Part shown: piece by piece, positions 1 through 13,034 of the stretch
Position numbering within the stretch: position 1 is the stretch's first letter
Layout: every line of letters begins with the position of its first letter
NCBI RefSeq assembly: GCF_030272615.1
Contig: NC_081408.1
Span: 303,835,450-303,899,449, forward strand
DNA length: 64,000 bases
Origin: Cryptomeria japonica
Lineage: Eukaryota > Streptophyta > Pinopsida > Cupressales > Cupressaceae
Direction: 5' to 3'
Made by a program: the position numbers and the translations under genes
Notes under the pieces: generated by a model
Seen by the model: the letters and a program-made list of their open reading frames with translations, nothing else
The model's database searches: none
Told to the model about the DNA's origin: nothing

Positions 1-825
1 TATCAAGTCTTGTTACCCAAAATCTATCAATTGCTATATCTCACACATTAATCAAAAACTCCAAGTCATTACATATACCTAGTTGGTCATGTGGCTAGTG
101 AAAAATCCAATATTTTGCTTCAATGCCATTGTAATTGTCATACCCAAGTAGGTTTCATTACCTACAAGTCAAGGCAAGGAAAAAAAAAACAAAAAAAAAA
201 GTGTTATGTCAATCTCAAAAAGCAAAACAAAAAAAAAATATTATTGAAATATCACACATACAAGTGCAACAAAAAGAAGCTTGACTATGGGAACATGCAA
301 ATAACTCCATCGGGGCTATGGACGCCTATTGGCAATGGAGCAATGTTTGAGATATTATAGTGCATAACCTCGTCGGAGCTCTAAAAGCTTGTTGGCATTG
401 AGGCTCTATCCAGGATTCTTTTAAAGTCAGAATAACTCACATAGCTAGCCACATAGGATTCCAAGGGTCTTTGATGATTATAAGAGTTAGAACAAACTCA
501 ATTGCACACACATGGGCAAAAGAAAGATCAAAGTTTCAAGAATTGATGGAGAAGTTTTTTGCGCCTCCATTCATAAATCTTGGTTACAAGGTTTGTTAAG
601 TTGGATGGTCGAAGTCTTTTTGAGAATGGATTGAACTCCTATCTCTAAAACATTCTCACCTTTAATCCAATTAGTGCATTTCATAATGAAAGAAACACAC
701 ACACTCATTCTTGTTCAAATAGGAACTGCATTTTGTCATACATCCTGCATTAGCATTATTCGTATTGAAAATTCAATGTCACCACATACATGTTGCATAT
801 CATTATCATAGGTCTGCACTTGGGG
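1..825. other. Unassigned AT-rich sequence, no supported gene
   Basis: I see no domain or repeat that I recognise. A lysine-rich open frame at 91-360 exists only because of A-runs and has no recognisable motif. By position this is probably internal sequence of the LTR element whose 3' end lies at 4.6 kb, but nothing in the bases proves that. Confidence 0.3.
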
Positions 826-1290
826 GCATAACTGAAAAAATCCAAAAAAACAAAACGATAACTTTTTTAAAAAAATGATAACTAAAAAAATCCAAAAAAA
901 AAAAAAAATTGAAAAAATCCCCCCCAAAAAAAAAAAAATGATAATTGAAAAAACAAAAACAGAAAAAAAAAAAAAAAACCCCATAAATCCAAAATGATCC
1001 TGAGAAAATACCAAAAACATAAAAAAAAAAAAAAATCAATCTAAAACATTCAAAAATGATCCTGAAAAAAAAAAAAAAAATCCCCCCCCCCCCAAAAAAA
1101 CGATAACTGAAAAAATCCCCCCCCAAAAAAAATGATACTGAAAAAATTAAAAAAAAATAAAAAATAACAAAATCAATCTAAACATTCAAATAAAAGTCCT
1201 AAAAAAATTCTACAGATACAGAAAAAGTCCAAAATCTAATCCAAAAACATTCAAATATCAATTAAAAAACTTGCAAAAAATTGTTACGTG
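826..1290. repeat. A-rich / C-run low-complexity tract
   Basis: The plus strand is a degenerate repeat of blocks of the type ACTGAAAAAATCC, CGATAACT and TGATCCTGAAAA, mixed with runs of up to 18 A and 13 C. It directly follows a CTTGGGGGCAT motif at about 818-828. A comparable A-rich stretch follows ACTGGGGGCAAAATC at about 53.3 kb, near the second PMD gene, so it may be a structural part of this element family. The long open frames on the minus strand here are phenylalanine-rich artefacts. Confidence 0.7.
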
Positions 1291-1827
1291 TTTGTTTCTT
1301 TGCAATGAGATATCTATACATCTTGGTTCCTCATACCTTGGTGTAATAAACTCAATTGTTATGCAATAAGGCTCAATGATGATAATGTATTGCACTACAA
1401 ATAAAGCAATGAAGACTTTCTCATCAAAATTTCTATGAAATCATTCATTATCACATCAAAATCTAGAATAAACAAAGATTGACTCACTTGATTGATCATT
1501 TTATATCTATTCTACGTCTAACAACTAACAATTCTTCCGAAGTCTTCAACACATATTTTGACACACAAAAATAAACATCATCACATTACATTTTCATAAT
1601 CATTCGATAATTATAATGAGATTTTTAACAACCATTATGCATCACAACATAAAGCTACATCAAATCACTGCATGACATCACATTCATATTGCATTCATCA
1701 TCACAACAAAGAAATATTATACCATGAAGTTCACCATCAAAAAGCTCATCAAGAACACATATCATATATCATATAGAAAGTGTCAAAATACATTGTATCT
1801 ACAACATCAACATCAATATCCAATCTC

Positions 1828-3790
1828 TCAACCTATACTACCTCTATTAGTAGGTGCATCTTGACTAACTCTAGCCTGTCCTAATGGCGCTCTAGGTGGA
1901 CCCACCACTCCTCCAGTACTAGTCTATTGAGAGGTAGATCAACTCGATCTTCTCCCCATAAAAGCACTAAAACTAGGTTCCCTCTGACCCTCAAGAATAG
2001 CTCTCTCATAAGCCAGATGATTATAAATAGCCTCCCGTGTAGCAGCAAAATATCTATCTCTCTGGCTACATGCCTCCATCACCGGCCCAAATAACTTATC
2101 ATATTCATCCATGGTGATCTAAGTTCTTCTCACTGCCCCATCCCTCTCCCTCTGTAGTCGATCTCTCTCAGCAGATATCTGATCCCTCTCTGTAGTCAAC
2201 TCCTCCATCGCATGTCGATATTGATCCCTATCCTCCATCCATCATTGTCGCAAAGTAGCAACCAAGTCCTCTAAATGCCTAACCTGATCTCTCAATCCCT
2301 CCTCATCTCCTCTCTCTGCACCTACAGACTCCGCAGCCTGGGGCATCTCCACATCATAACCATCATCCCCGCCTTCATCTCCATCACTTCTCGACAACCC
2401 TGATCCTAACTCATCACTCTCATCAAAACTGCTCATGGATATAGTCTCTCCACTAATATCCACTTTCTCCTCTCCACTATCCACCTACTCTGCAACCATT
2501 GCTATCAAAACTATACCTCCTCCACCTCTACCTCCTTTACCTCTACCACCTTCATCCCTAACTCCTCCATCTCCACCCTCTCCACCTCTATCTCTCCCCC
2601 TAGGACCCCTGCCATGTCTAATATGCTAAGTACCAATTAGAATTGTCAAATATGTCAAAGGAATAGGCCGAAGTTGTATCCACCATACACTATACTGCGT
2701 TGTGGAAACTGGATCCGCTACACTAACACACCATCCCCACAAAACAGAGCAAGAGCATCAAACTCAACAATAGAAAAATGAGGTTGCACGCAAGCACCCC
2801 AATCACCAAGCTCTCAAGTAGTGTGAGAAAAATACGTTGTCACGTGTGGAATACCTTGTACTTCCCCGAACTGTCTGAGTACATGGCTAAGAAGATGCAT
2901 ATCAATAACCTTATGACCACCCACATCTCGACCAATAAGATATCTGTGTTTTCGACAAAAAGGAAGATGTTGAGCATCATCAGTCCAACCAAGGTAAGTA
3001 AGATAAGGTCTCCATGAAAAATACTGTAAGATATCAATCTGATGACGCCAATACAAAATGTTACCCGATGCCCTATGCCTCACACCAATAGTATACCCAA
3101 AAGCATATGGCTGATTAGGCTATAAATCCATATGTAATGCATGACGAAAGATAGCTATGTGCTCCCAAGCCCACGTCTAGAGAAATTTAATACCACATCC
3201 AACGGATTTCTACTGCAAGTAAACAATCCTAAGCATCTGATGATACAAAGTCGCAAGAAGACAAGGACCCCAAGCAAGCACATATCTATCAATAATTATA
3301 TCATGTATGACATGTCCCCATCCAATAGTAAAACCATGGGCACGTCTATCAGGAATCAATAATCCATCAATAGTACAAGCAAGCACAACAGTGAGATCAT
3401 CATAATCAAAACCATCCCAACGAATCTCATAACGAACATGGATATGTAGATCTTGCTCCTTGCACTCAAATAATGTACACAAAGTAGAGATACCATCATG
3501 ACGATCAAAAGTAACTCGTCTACCACATATCAGAATGTGTAAAATATGCCACACATCCTCAAGTGTGATGGATGCCTCACCAGTTGGTAGATGAAAATAA
3601 CATGTCTCTGAATGCCACCACTGAATCAAAGCAATAATCATAGCCTTGTTGGTTGTAACCACAGATGAATGTGCTATATAATACAATCCAACCTGTCATA
3701 ACAAAGTGGTATCCTCTAGATCCAACTCATGACATCGATCAAGACCATTTAGCCTTGTCTGCCTAGCAAGTAGTACTAGATAATGCACAT
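1828..3790 (-). pseudogene. Plant mobile domain (PMD, aminotransferase-like) protein, pseudogene copy 1
   Basis: The frame translated from 3686 down to 3210 shows the PMD hallmark WWHSETCYFHLPTGEASITL, then EDVWHIL and GFTIGWGHV; the same frame continues at 3083-2814 with WRPYLTYLGW, HLPFCRKHRYLIGRDVGG and VLRQFGEVQGIP. PMD occurs in host MAIN/MAIL proteins and in plant transposons. After a frameshift between 2814 and 2484 comes an acidic tail (DESDELGSG, DGDEGGDDGYD) and a predicted coiled coil rich in ERD and REREG, ending at the stop at 1828-1830. It has no clean start: a TGA sits just upstream, where other copies would read LLRQVGLYY. The gene lies antisense to the LTR element whose polypurine tract is at 4635-4647, like the antisense extra frames described in some Tat-lineage gypsy elements. 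It is the paralogue of the copy at 54.7-56.6 kb. The family is clear; the carrier is inferred. Confidence 0.8.
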
Positions 3791-3799
3791 GCATTTGGA

Positions 3800-4603
3800 A
3801 AATATAAAAATGAATTAACTACATCATCAAAACTATTAGGACGCATAAAAAAATGCCTTTATTGTCATATCAAAATGATATTATCAACTATGAAGTAAGA
3901 TTATAAAAAATGACATACTTATGCCAAATGTGAATCAAAAGTAACATATGAAACACAATATTATCAATTGTGAGGCAAAACTTTCAATTGTGATCCAATT
4001 TTGTCAAAGGTGATTTAGTATTATCAAATGCGGCATAAAACATCAAATGTGAAAAGTTTACATCAATTGCGACATGATTAAATCAATTGCAGCAACACTG
4101 ACAAATAATTGTGATATTAATGACAGATGACACACCAAAAAATGATTAATTTTTTTGCAAAATACAGACATAAACAAGTAGAAAAATCATGCAAATCACC
4201 ATGCCACTAGTGTTGAGAGGTCTCTGATAAGACCACACTTGCTCAGATAAATGCAACCTCGCTCTATGACCTGCCATTTCGCTCCAAGGACCCCGAAAGA
4301 ACTAAAATCTCTAAGCAATTCTTTCAAAACAAAATAATGCAAATGAGCTTAAATCAATACCAATCTTCATTTTATAGGCTCAAAATTAGGGTTTCTCAAC
4401 ATAATGCCCATGGACTCCTCCAGCTTCAACGCAGTTGTACACATAGCAAAAGAGATTGAAAACATTTCAGACTTCATATAATTACTATCTAGCACATTTC
4501 TGAAAAACTTGTCTCCATTTCACATTTTCCTGACCACTTTTTCTGAGGGGGCATCATACCCTAAGTGTCACCGAGGCATACTGGGGCAATTTTTTTTTGT
4601 TTT
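3800..4603. other. Non-coding spacer between PMD gene and polypurine tract
   Basis: There is no supported gene. At roughly 3900-4120 short motifs such as TCAATTGTGA and ATCAAATGTGA recur about nine times with variation. Near 4571 the motif ACTGGGGCAATTTT precedes the hairpin and polypurine tract, and a matching GGGGCATTTT precedes the same structures at 63.7 kb. Confidence 0.4.
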
Positions 4604-4647
4604 CTCTGAAACAACATCATTTAGACATTGTCTCAAAGAGGGGCAAA
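4604..4647 (+). promoter_or_regulatory. PPT-proximal hairpin and polypurine tract (PMD element)
   Basis: CTCTGAAACA (4604-4613) pairs with TGTCTCAAAGAG (4629-4640), with a 2-nt bulge and one A-C mismatch, around a loop containing ACATCATTT. The 3' arm runs into the polypurine tract AAAGAGGGGCAAA (4635-4647), which would prime plus-strand DNA synthesis. The LTR starts straight after it. The same arrangement occurs at 39.1 kb (minus strand) and 63.75 kb. Confidence 0.75.
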
Positions 4648-5900
4648 TGCAGACACCTAAAAATGTCTCATTAATTCTACACTAGTTATTCATCTATTTA
4701 ATTAAGTAATTCTTTAATTCTTTGATTAAAATTAACTATTTCTTCTAATCATCGCCCTTCAACACTTCTAATTATTCCATTTCTATTCTCAAATCATTTT
4801 AATCAGCTAACCATATCTCAAATGTTAATTAAATATCAATTATTTAATTAATTACAACCTTTTCCTTAGCTAAATAATATTTATTATTTAATTAATTCAT
4901 TTCCTCAGTTTAAATAATTTTATTTAAATTATTTAAATTAATTAACTTATTCTTCCAATTCCCCCAAATTATAATTTCACATAATTCCATCAATTTCATT
5001 TCATATTTCCCCAAATTTGAATTTCATATCATTTCATTTAATTTCATTTCTTCCATATTCACATTTCCCCAAATCTGAATTTCAGTTAATTTCATGTGTA
5101 TTTCAGCATTCGAATGACCAAATTCAAATCCAAATTAAAAATGAAAATCAAATTCAACTTCAAATTCCTACAACACATGCTGAAATCAGAACTGACTGAT
5201 CAAATCAGTTAACTCAGTTAGCTCATCAATCATCCTTTTTAACTCAAAATCAACTTTTTCTAACTAGTCAATGAATTCAGTTTTCTAATCCATTAATTCA
5301 GTCATCTCCCTGGTCTATTCGATTCACTGCTCAATCAAGTGAGTTTACTCTCCAATATATTGAGTCTACTCTCCAATCAATCCAGTTGACTATTCAATCA
5401 AATGAGTTAACAAATCAATCAATTGAATTCATTGATCAATCTAATTCAGTTATCTATCAATCAACACTTGCGGAATTCTCACCTCCTCTGTGTTGAAAAT
5501 CTATAAATTCAACCTCTTTTCTCAATTCAGTCTAGAATCACAGTCTTCAATATTGTTGCCTATCTTATACAAGAAATCAAGTGCAATACCTAAGAGCCAC
5601 CTACATCAACAACAATGGAGAAGAGCAATGGAAGCCTTGCTATTTCAATTGAGGGAGTTTTAAATAGACCATTCTTTTAATTTAGTTGATATTGCATTAT
5701 TTCATTGTAATTTAGGAGTAATATTGATTAGATTAGAGTTGTGATTCGCTCTTTGATATCTGATTATGCAATTTACACTTATTTACTGTCTCAAAACACT
5801 TAGTACTTTACATTTTCACTTATGTTGCATGAAAAAGAATAATGTTTTACATCATTACATCATAGGAAACCTTTACTTGTGTATTGAACGATCTTCCATT
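4648..5900 (+). mobile_element. 3' LTR of the PMD-carrying LTR retrotransposon (right end not fixed)
   Basis: It begins TGCAGACACCTAAAAATG, the same head as the LTRs at 39.1 kb and 63.8 kb, directly after a polypurine tract. The body is AT-rich (TTAATTAA blocks) with many TCAATCAA/CAGTTAAC-like motifs and a TATA-like CTATAAATTC near 5508. I could not find its CA end, a target duplication, or a 5' LTR partner in the window, so 5900 is approximate. Short open frames inside are not genes. Confidence 0.6.
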
Positions 5901-6660
5901 CTATCAATTCAATGATATTCAGTTATGTTGCACTATGTTACATGCTTTTGTATATTTAGTTATGTTACATATTTGTTTATTAAGTTGATTTACATCCTCA
6001 TGGTTTATTTACATGTTTCATATCATTCTTTTTCCTCAACATATGAGCATCTCAATATATTGATTCTTAGTTTGAGACATTTTATAGACATGGCTCTGCA
6101 AATGCCTTAGGGAGTGGGATCAATATGTGTGCGGGGTCATAAACATGTCAAGTGTAAATGAGTTCAATTATTGTTATAGGCATCTTGACAACACCTATAA
6201 CATCTCCCGATACTTATACAAAATCACATACCACACTGGTATTCAGTCTTAGCAATGAGGGCATGTTGCTATATGAATCCTTTTTGGTGTTGAATTATGT
6301 TGCACTCAACCACTCAAAATGAATGGGTGAGTCCTACAACACAAATCAACACTAAAAGACCTTCAAGGTTGTGTGTTCTCATTGCACTATTGATTCATAG
6401 TGAAAGGGAGAGTGGTATCCAAGGCGAGCATGTTTTGATGGTTGGGTGAACACGTCCTTCTCTGTAAACTCTCGAAGACTGGAGAAGAAGTGGGATAAAA
6501 CGAAAGGAAAGTTAGGAAGGAAAGATACAAAAGTAAGTGCATTCAATGCCATCTTGATCAGGAAGGACGAGCTATGTCATGGCAGTAAGGTGAAGCGTTG
6601 CAAAGTTAATGCGAGTATGAGAAAGAATGTATAGTGGTAAGGGGTAATAAAATCAGGAAA
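5901..6660. other. Unassigned region
   Basis: There is no supported gene. The small frame at 6446-6634 is lysine-rich without motifs. GTGGTATCCAAGGCGAGC near 6411 weakly resembles a Met-tRNA primer site, but no LTR boundary could be placed beside it. Confidence 0.3.
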
Positions 6661-6679
6661 GTTGGTCAATAAGGTGTCC

Positions 6680-7345
6680 ATGCATTATTGCAATGGTTTG
6701 TAAAGACAATAATGCACTATTGGTAACACATAATTGCATGAGATGCAATATTGATGTTGCATTATTACACTATTATATTAGTACAATATTGGTAGAACGT
6801 AATTGCATTAATGCATCATTCAAAACAATTTTTTTGTACTATTGCAGTATTGATAAGACAAGTTGAGATGACTACAATTTAGATAGATTGAGAACACTAG
6901 GCCTACACCTGAAATGCAAATATATATGCCCATGGTAGATTTCTTATCATTGATTTTGTTAACATGTTTAGTGTGACAAAGAAGTGAGAACACCAAGTCA
7001 AACCATCTGCACTGCCCATGGATTGAGAACATCATGCCTTCAGTGATGGGATGCCCATTTTCTTTTTAGGTGTCAAACATGGTTTTTTCAGTCCATCTAT
7101 AGGTTGTGTCATGGAATTTTTTAAGAATATGTTACTGCATTATTGTAATATTGAAATTACAATATTGCCCTATTCCAACATTTCAGTATTAGTAACACAT
7201 ATTTGCACGACATGCAATATTGAAGTTGCATTATTGCACTATTGTAGTAGTGCATTATTGATAGCATATAATTTCCAAAATACAACATTCAAACCACATT
7301 ATTTACACTATTTTAGTATTGGTAACTCATAATTGCACTATTGAC
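6680..7345. repeat. Diverged interspersed TGCATTATTGCACTATT repeats
   Basis: A segment of about 55 bp at about 6719-6773 (GGTAACACATAATTGCATGA through ATTATTACACTATT) recurs at about 7188-7243 as a diverged direct copy. Shorter copies lie at 6680-6710, 7130-7160 and 7317-7345. The region between is AT-rich with no supported gene. It looks like an old local duplication. Confidence 0.55.
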
Positions 7346-7556
7346 TTCAATTGTACATATAGTCATTTGTGCATATACCAATAAAAACCAAAACATTAAG
7401 GATGGATACATTATCTAATATCCACTACATAAATCATTTGCACCAAAACAAAAAAAGTTGTGATAATTGCAGTTGATGCCACTCACATCAAGTACTATAG
7501 GTCTTATAACCAACAAAAACAAAGATGGATCCATTATCCATTGTCCACAATATATA

Positions 7557-10159
7557 TCATGCAAACCAAATAGGAAAAGGAGCAGTAGGTGATGTAGGTT
7601 GGACCCTTGGGGATGCAATGGGAACCATTGTCTTAGCCCCTGATGTTGGTTGTTGAGTTCTATTTACTTGGCTCAGGGTTGGACTGCCATACCCGCTGCT
7701 ACTATGTTGACTTGGAGATGATGTGAAATATGCACTTCTCATAATTGGCGGTGGGTTGCTTACAACAAAACTCATAGGAGCAGATAAGTCAAGGGGTAAT
7801 GAGCCAGTTGAAGAGTTTGTTGCATTTGTAAAGTTGGACAGGTTCATGTTAATCAAATCTCCCAATATAGGATGGTTTTCAAGAAAGGAAGTGGTTCAAG
7901 TTGATGTACAAGTTAACTGCCTTTTCATTAACAAATCCCTTTCCTTATCATGGTTGGCACTTTCTTTTGCCTCTTGTTCCTTGAGTGCCTTGTCTTGCAC
8001 TTTCCTAGCCTCCTTCTCCTACTTTTATTTATCTCTTTTCTTATCATTTTCTTGACATGCAATTTCCATTTTGATCCTATCATGTTCCTTCTTTTCCTTT
8101 GCCAAAAGATTAGCTGCCTTATTCAACTTAGTTTGTTCTTTCTCTCGTATTTTGGTTTCCTCAATGTCTTTCTTCTTCTGCTCCTCTAGCATTGCAAGGT
8201 TCATGTAGTCATCTGATGTGAGTTGTTGAGATTGGTGGCTCAACCAAATGTACCTTTATCAACCCCCATTTGATGCTTTTGGTTGATAGTGTGCACGAGA
8301 AGTTTTAAGAATTTGCCGATTAATGGTTCTAATTAAGAAGTTTGTGTGCCATTATCTTGGGATGCTATGCTGGCATCCACATCACTAGCACATACTTTTG
8401 TTTCTTGTTCACATTCTGCATCAAATGCACAATCAACATAGTAATGCACCACCTGAGATGGTAGGGTTGGTGGTGGTAAGGGGAAACTAAAAGTCCCCTA
8501 CTCATCATCTTGGCCCGCAATGTCAATACCTAGGTTGATGACACCTTCTACCACCCAAGTAGGTGGTATTATAGTAGAGGGAAGACTAATACCATCCCCA
8601 CTATTTTCCACTTGAATTTCCACCATTTTTTGAGGTGGTTCTTTAGTGTCTATTTTTGCATTTGATTTAGAATGGGTGTTGTGAGCGATGTTTTCTCCAA
8701 CCTCTTTAGTTGACACAACAACACCTATTAGGATAAATATGTTTTGCACTGCAGAAGCTTCCTCACCATCATTTAGTTTAAACATTGTGCTCGGTTGCAT
8801 GTCATCAATGAGTGAATGGGGATTAAGAGGCTATATCCCAGTCCTCTTGAATCTCGCTTTTATGTTTGATACTGTCAGTGCTTTTGACAATGATTTGTTG
8901 CCTAGCTCAATAGGTTCTATCCTCCGGATTTCCACATTGGGATATATTGCTAGCCATGATTCCCCTTCATGTTTGAAGAATGTCTTGAAAGGATAAAAGA
9001 TGCTGACATCCAGGGGCTGAATTCTATGAGATGTGTGAGCGAGCAATGTTAGTAGATCAATGCCTAGCATTCTATCCTCTTGGATTGTTGCAAGTGCAAC
9101 ATGACTACCATGACCATCGAATATGATAAAGTGCTTGTTCATGGTTGAGAAACCCCCTAGCATAGACTTTTCAAAATGGTGAAGCCAATTGAGGAAGAGT
9201 TCCTTTATCATCCAAGCATGTGGCTAAGATTCCATGCAAGTGCTTGGTTCACACTTAAACATGTAATTATGTAACTACCACTTCCCCTTAAACAAGTAGA
9301 CTCCTGGTATGCTTTGGCCAACAACATTAACACAATGTAGAATGGTGATCCATTCTTGACTCTTGGGAATGATGTACAATACGTTCCTACTTCCTCTTCT
9401 AGCTAGAGCCCTCATAGCCCCATTTCTATCTGCTTGGATGCATGTTTCATCACAATTCCATATGTGACCAAGACCATATGGATTTGTAGACTAGGCTTTT
9501 GAGAGTGTCTCAAAAAAAGAAGAGACAGTAAAAGGTCCAAGGTTAAATGCCCTATCTTTTTCAAGATCTTTAGCAGTATGCAAAGTGAGTTCTAGATGCC
9601 TGCATTTAAAACTTGACCACAAAGAATTACCAGGAAGCATGTTCTTGAAAGGGTTGGGTCTAGTTTGGAAAATTTAAGCGACCTCTTCCTTTAAATTGAT
9701 AGTCTCTAGTCCATTTCCAACTGATGACATCTCCTTCCACTATTCGACTATCATGTCCTCTTCATGAGGGGTGAGGATTGTTGGAGGAGCTTTCTTGGAG
9801 GTGGTTATGAGACCACCCAACCATTTGGAGAGTGCAACCATTGGGATGCCACATTTTTTAGATGCTTCCTTGATAGACATGCCATTGTCCTCGACATCTT
9901 TTAGTGCCCCTTTCATCTCTTCTATAGACCATCACTTGTATGGCAATGTAAGTATGGGAGACCTCTAAGATGGAATATCCTCTCCCTGAGATGGAGTTGC
10001 CTCCTCATCCAGTGCTAGAGGTTGCAGAGTAGTCACAATTGGGTCAACATCTTCAATGGATGAGGGGAACTAGACTCCTCTTTCATGTCTCAACCATCTT
10101 GTTGATGCTATTTTCTTTACAATAGGCTTCATCCTATGATCTCCCTTCTTCATCTGCAT
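7557..10159 (-). pseudogene. Pogo/Tigger-like (Tc1/mariner superfamily) transposase, pseudogene
   Basis: Starting near the ATG at 10157-10159, a single minus-strand frame runs to about 8498 broken only by stop codons. In order it shows a basic N-terminus, a psq-type helix-turn-helix (MSIKEASKKCGIPMVALSKW, 9880 downward), a mid region with WNCDETCIQADRNG (first catalytic Asp), a block reading GVYLFKGKW, and the core IFDGHGSHVAL...LLAHTSHRIQPLDVSIF with a DGHGSH acidic site (8831-9211). FKRTGI is followed by a stop where relatives have Trp, then PLNPHS. This matches the DDE_1 / CENP-B-like family, which cuts and pastes DNA at TA. After a frameshift between 8498 and 8243, the tail has a K/E-rich coiled coil (8025-8243) and a Ser/Pro/Thr-rich end (7557-7865), which is long for the family. 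I found no terminal inverted repeats. Confidence 0.82.
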
Positions 10160-10203
10160 ATAGGTCATTAGAATCAGGATGTGGATGAAGGATGTGAATA
10201 AAC

Positions 10204-10900
10204 CATAGACACCTAAAATTATCCTGCCTAATTAAATAAATATTATTTATTTATTTAATTATTTTATCCTAAGTCTTTTATTAATTGAATAAATATTTAT
10301 TTATTTGATTAATTCATTAATGCTCTTCTAGCCTTTTTCTTATTTGAATAAAAGTATTTATTTATTTAATTAATTCATTAGCCTTTTCTACCCATGACAC
10401 ATGTCACTCATCTCTTATTTATTCTCTTACCTACTTCTTTTATGATTTTATTATTTCCTCTAGCTACCCTTTAATCCTAGCTGACCATTTATCTTTACAC
10501 CTCTTCATCTTATCCCTCTATTTCCTAAAGTGTCTTCTATATAAGAGGATACTCTCCTTCATTATCAACCCTAATTATTTAATTGTCTAATTGATCTTAC
10601 ACAATCAAGCCTTCTTGCAACCAAGCTATCAAGCACATTTCCATTCTTTGTTGAGCTCTTGTGCACGCATAAAATATGAGAGCAAATATATCATGCAAGA
10701 TAAATGGAGATAGGAAGAGATGGAGATTGAAACCCTATTGGACATGTGAATCATATATTTGATTTGTTTTGTTGATTTGCATGGTCTTAGGTATCTTAAT
10801 TAGTGTATGGTGGATTGATTTCATTGTTAGGCTAGAGTTTTGTGGTTGATCCTTGTTAGTATTTCAATATTGTTGTTTCCATTATCCACTTTTCACCATA
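10204..10900 (+). mobile_element. Possible degraded solo LTR
   Basis: CATAGACACCTAAAATTATC at 10204 matches the LTR head TGTAGACACCTAAAATTG except for a changed first dinucleotide. The AT-rich body (ATTTATTTAATT blocks) is followed by a good TATA box, TATATAAG, at 10539-10546. ACCATATACA near 10.9 kb could be the right end. No polypurine tract or target duplication was found, so this is tentative. Confidence 0.4.
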
Positions 10901-12584
10901 TACATAATCCATGATGATGTAAACCAAATTGGGATTGGAAAGGAAAACAAACCATGAGGTTGTGAATTAGTAGGGGTCGTAAATATTATAAAGGAAATAG
11001 TAGAACACAAATGAAAATAGTGGAAATAATGTGTAAACATGATAACAGTAAGTTATGAAATAGGCAAGGATTGTGTAAATTGGTAGATGAAACAATGGTA
11101 CATGAAAGGAATGTGTATGAGAAAACATCAAAACTTGAAAATAGATATGGTTTTCAAAAATTATTAAAATGGTTTGTAAAAGTTGAAAACAGTAAGGGTT
11201 TCTACAAATCACATACATAGGATTCAGTAGAAATGAGAACATAAAACTATAATGTCCAAACTTGAAAACAGAAAAATGTAAAATCACATACATAGGATTC
11301 AGTAAAATGAAAAAGTGAAGGTTAAATGCAATAAATATGCATTATTAAGATAATGAAGGTCATTAACTAGACTGTTGAAGGGAACAAAATGAATATATAA
11401 GTATTGGGTGAAGGGATCTAAATAAAACATAATGATGCAAAATAGTAAGAGTAATCATAAAATGAACATGAAAAGAAATTGAAGGAAACAATGGAAAATG
11501 AACTGAACATGTAGGAAAGAACATCTATAACTTGAAAATGAATAGGATTTACATAAATGATTATAGGGGTTTGTAAAAACTGAAAGCAGTGAGGGTTTGT
11601 AAAATTGAAAAGCAAGTGAAGAGGAAGGAAACAATATTTGTAACTTGAAAATGGATAGGGTTTACATAAATGAATATAAGGGTTTGTAAAAATTGAAAGC
11701 AGCAAGGGTTTGTAAACAATGTGAGGGTTTGTAAAACTAAAAATAAAATGAAGAGGAAGGAAACAATTGAACGTGAAATGAACATGAATACATGATATTG
11801 TAAAAAGAAAAGTAAAGGATGAAGGGAACTAGATAGAACAAATGAAATGAAGCAAAAACTCAACCATGACGATGTGAAATAGTAAGAGCATATATAAATT
11901 GGAAGAAAAGAAATAAGAGCGTCTAAAATAGTAAGGGGGAAGATAGGGTTTAATAATAAGAGCGGTTATAAATTGGAAGAAAATACATAATTGGATGCTT
12001 GTTGTGTCTTCTTAGAATTCTTCGATGCCTTTTGTGTCATCTTTGTGACTCAAATGACATTATTTCATTGCTCTTTGTATGATTTAAACACAATACTTAT
12101 TTCTATAGCCTCTTTAATGTCTATACTCTTGCCATTTAAAATTTTGAATCTGGATCGCATTTGCATTGCCCATTTGATATCTCCATTTATGTCTAAGTTG
12201 ATTGTTTTTTAATGGAAAATGGTGGCATTACACAATTTTGTTGTGGATGCAGGTGGGAGAGGTGGTGAAGTGATTAGTAGATGTGCAGTGAGGTGACTAG
12301 TTGGTGTGTTGGACATATGGACACATGGGATAGAGGGCCCAAAAATGTGTTTCCTTGGACACCTTATCATAGGCATACATGGTCTTACTTGTAGGGTGTA
12401 GTTACCAATGGTGGCCCTCTTTTGGGTTGAGGGTTGTTTACATGGCAGTTTATTGTTGGGACTTTTGTTTGCAAGTAAAATGGCAGTCCTTAGATTAGCG
12501 TAAATCTTATCCTTACATTTTATGTGGGCACGCGTGAACAATTCGGTCGTACTTGTTTGACTCCTATGTTTGATACAATGTTTT

Positions 12585-12620
<36 letters not shown>

Positions 12621-13034
12621 AATTTTAATAAGAATATGGCCAAATTTAGGTTGATTCATTTGTGGGTTTAAAAAAGTTGAATACTAGTACAAATGTGGAC
12701 ACGTACTGGATGGTCAGGTGCACCTCAGTGGGTCCCTAACCACCCATGTAATATAGCACATAAAGGACCCCACACATGTATTGGGGTCTATACCCTAGTT
12801 GTGAGGGTACTTGTCATAGTTCGATCCATTAATTGAAAATATTCTTGTTATTTTTTGGTATAAAGATATCAATAAATATTTTTAAAAGTATTAATCATAA
12901 TATATTTTAATGTCAGTAAACACCAAAATGTGTATAACTACTCACCATTTCATAAAGATATATAAACAATAGTAGTCAAAACTTTCACATAAGAGAAAAG
13001 TCAATTTAATTTATTGTTAACAAAGATATGTATG
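10901..13034. repeat. AT-rich spacer with diverged GGGTTTGTAAAA repeats and an (AT)n tract
   Basis: From about 11100 to 11770 the motifs CTTGAAAATG, TAGGRTTTACATAAATGA and GGGTTTGTAAAA(A/C)TGAAA recur in the same order at least three times, as a diverged tandem block of roughly 120 bp. (AT)n occupies 12590-12618. There is no supported gene; open frames on the minus strand are by-products of the repeat. Confidence 0.5.
12590..12618. repeat. (AT)n microsatellite
   Basis: Fourteen uninterrupted AT units are seen directly. Confidence 0.95.

Noticed and set aside
91-360. Lysine-rich 89-codon open frame
   Set aside because: Open because of A-runs; no motif and no homologous copy in the window.
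736-1126. Phenylalanine-rich minus-strand frames
   Set aside because: Artefact of the poly-A and poly-C low-complexity tract.
6405-6435. GTGGTATCCAAGGCGAGC as a Met-tRNA primer site
   Set aside because: Several mismatches to TGGTATCAGAGC and no LTR end beside it.
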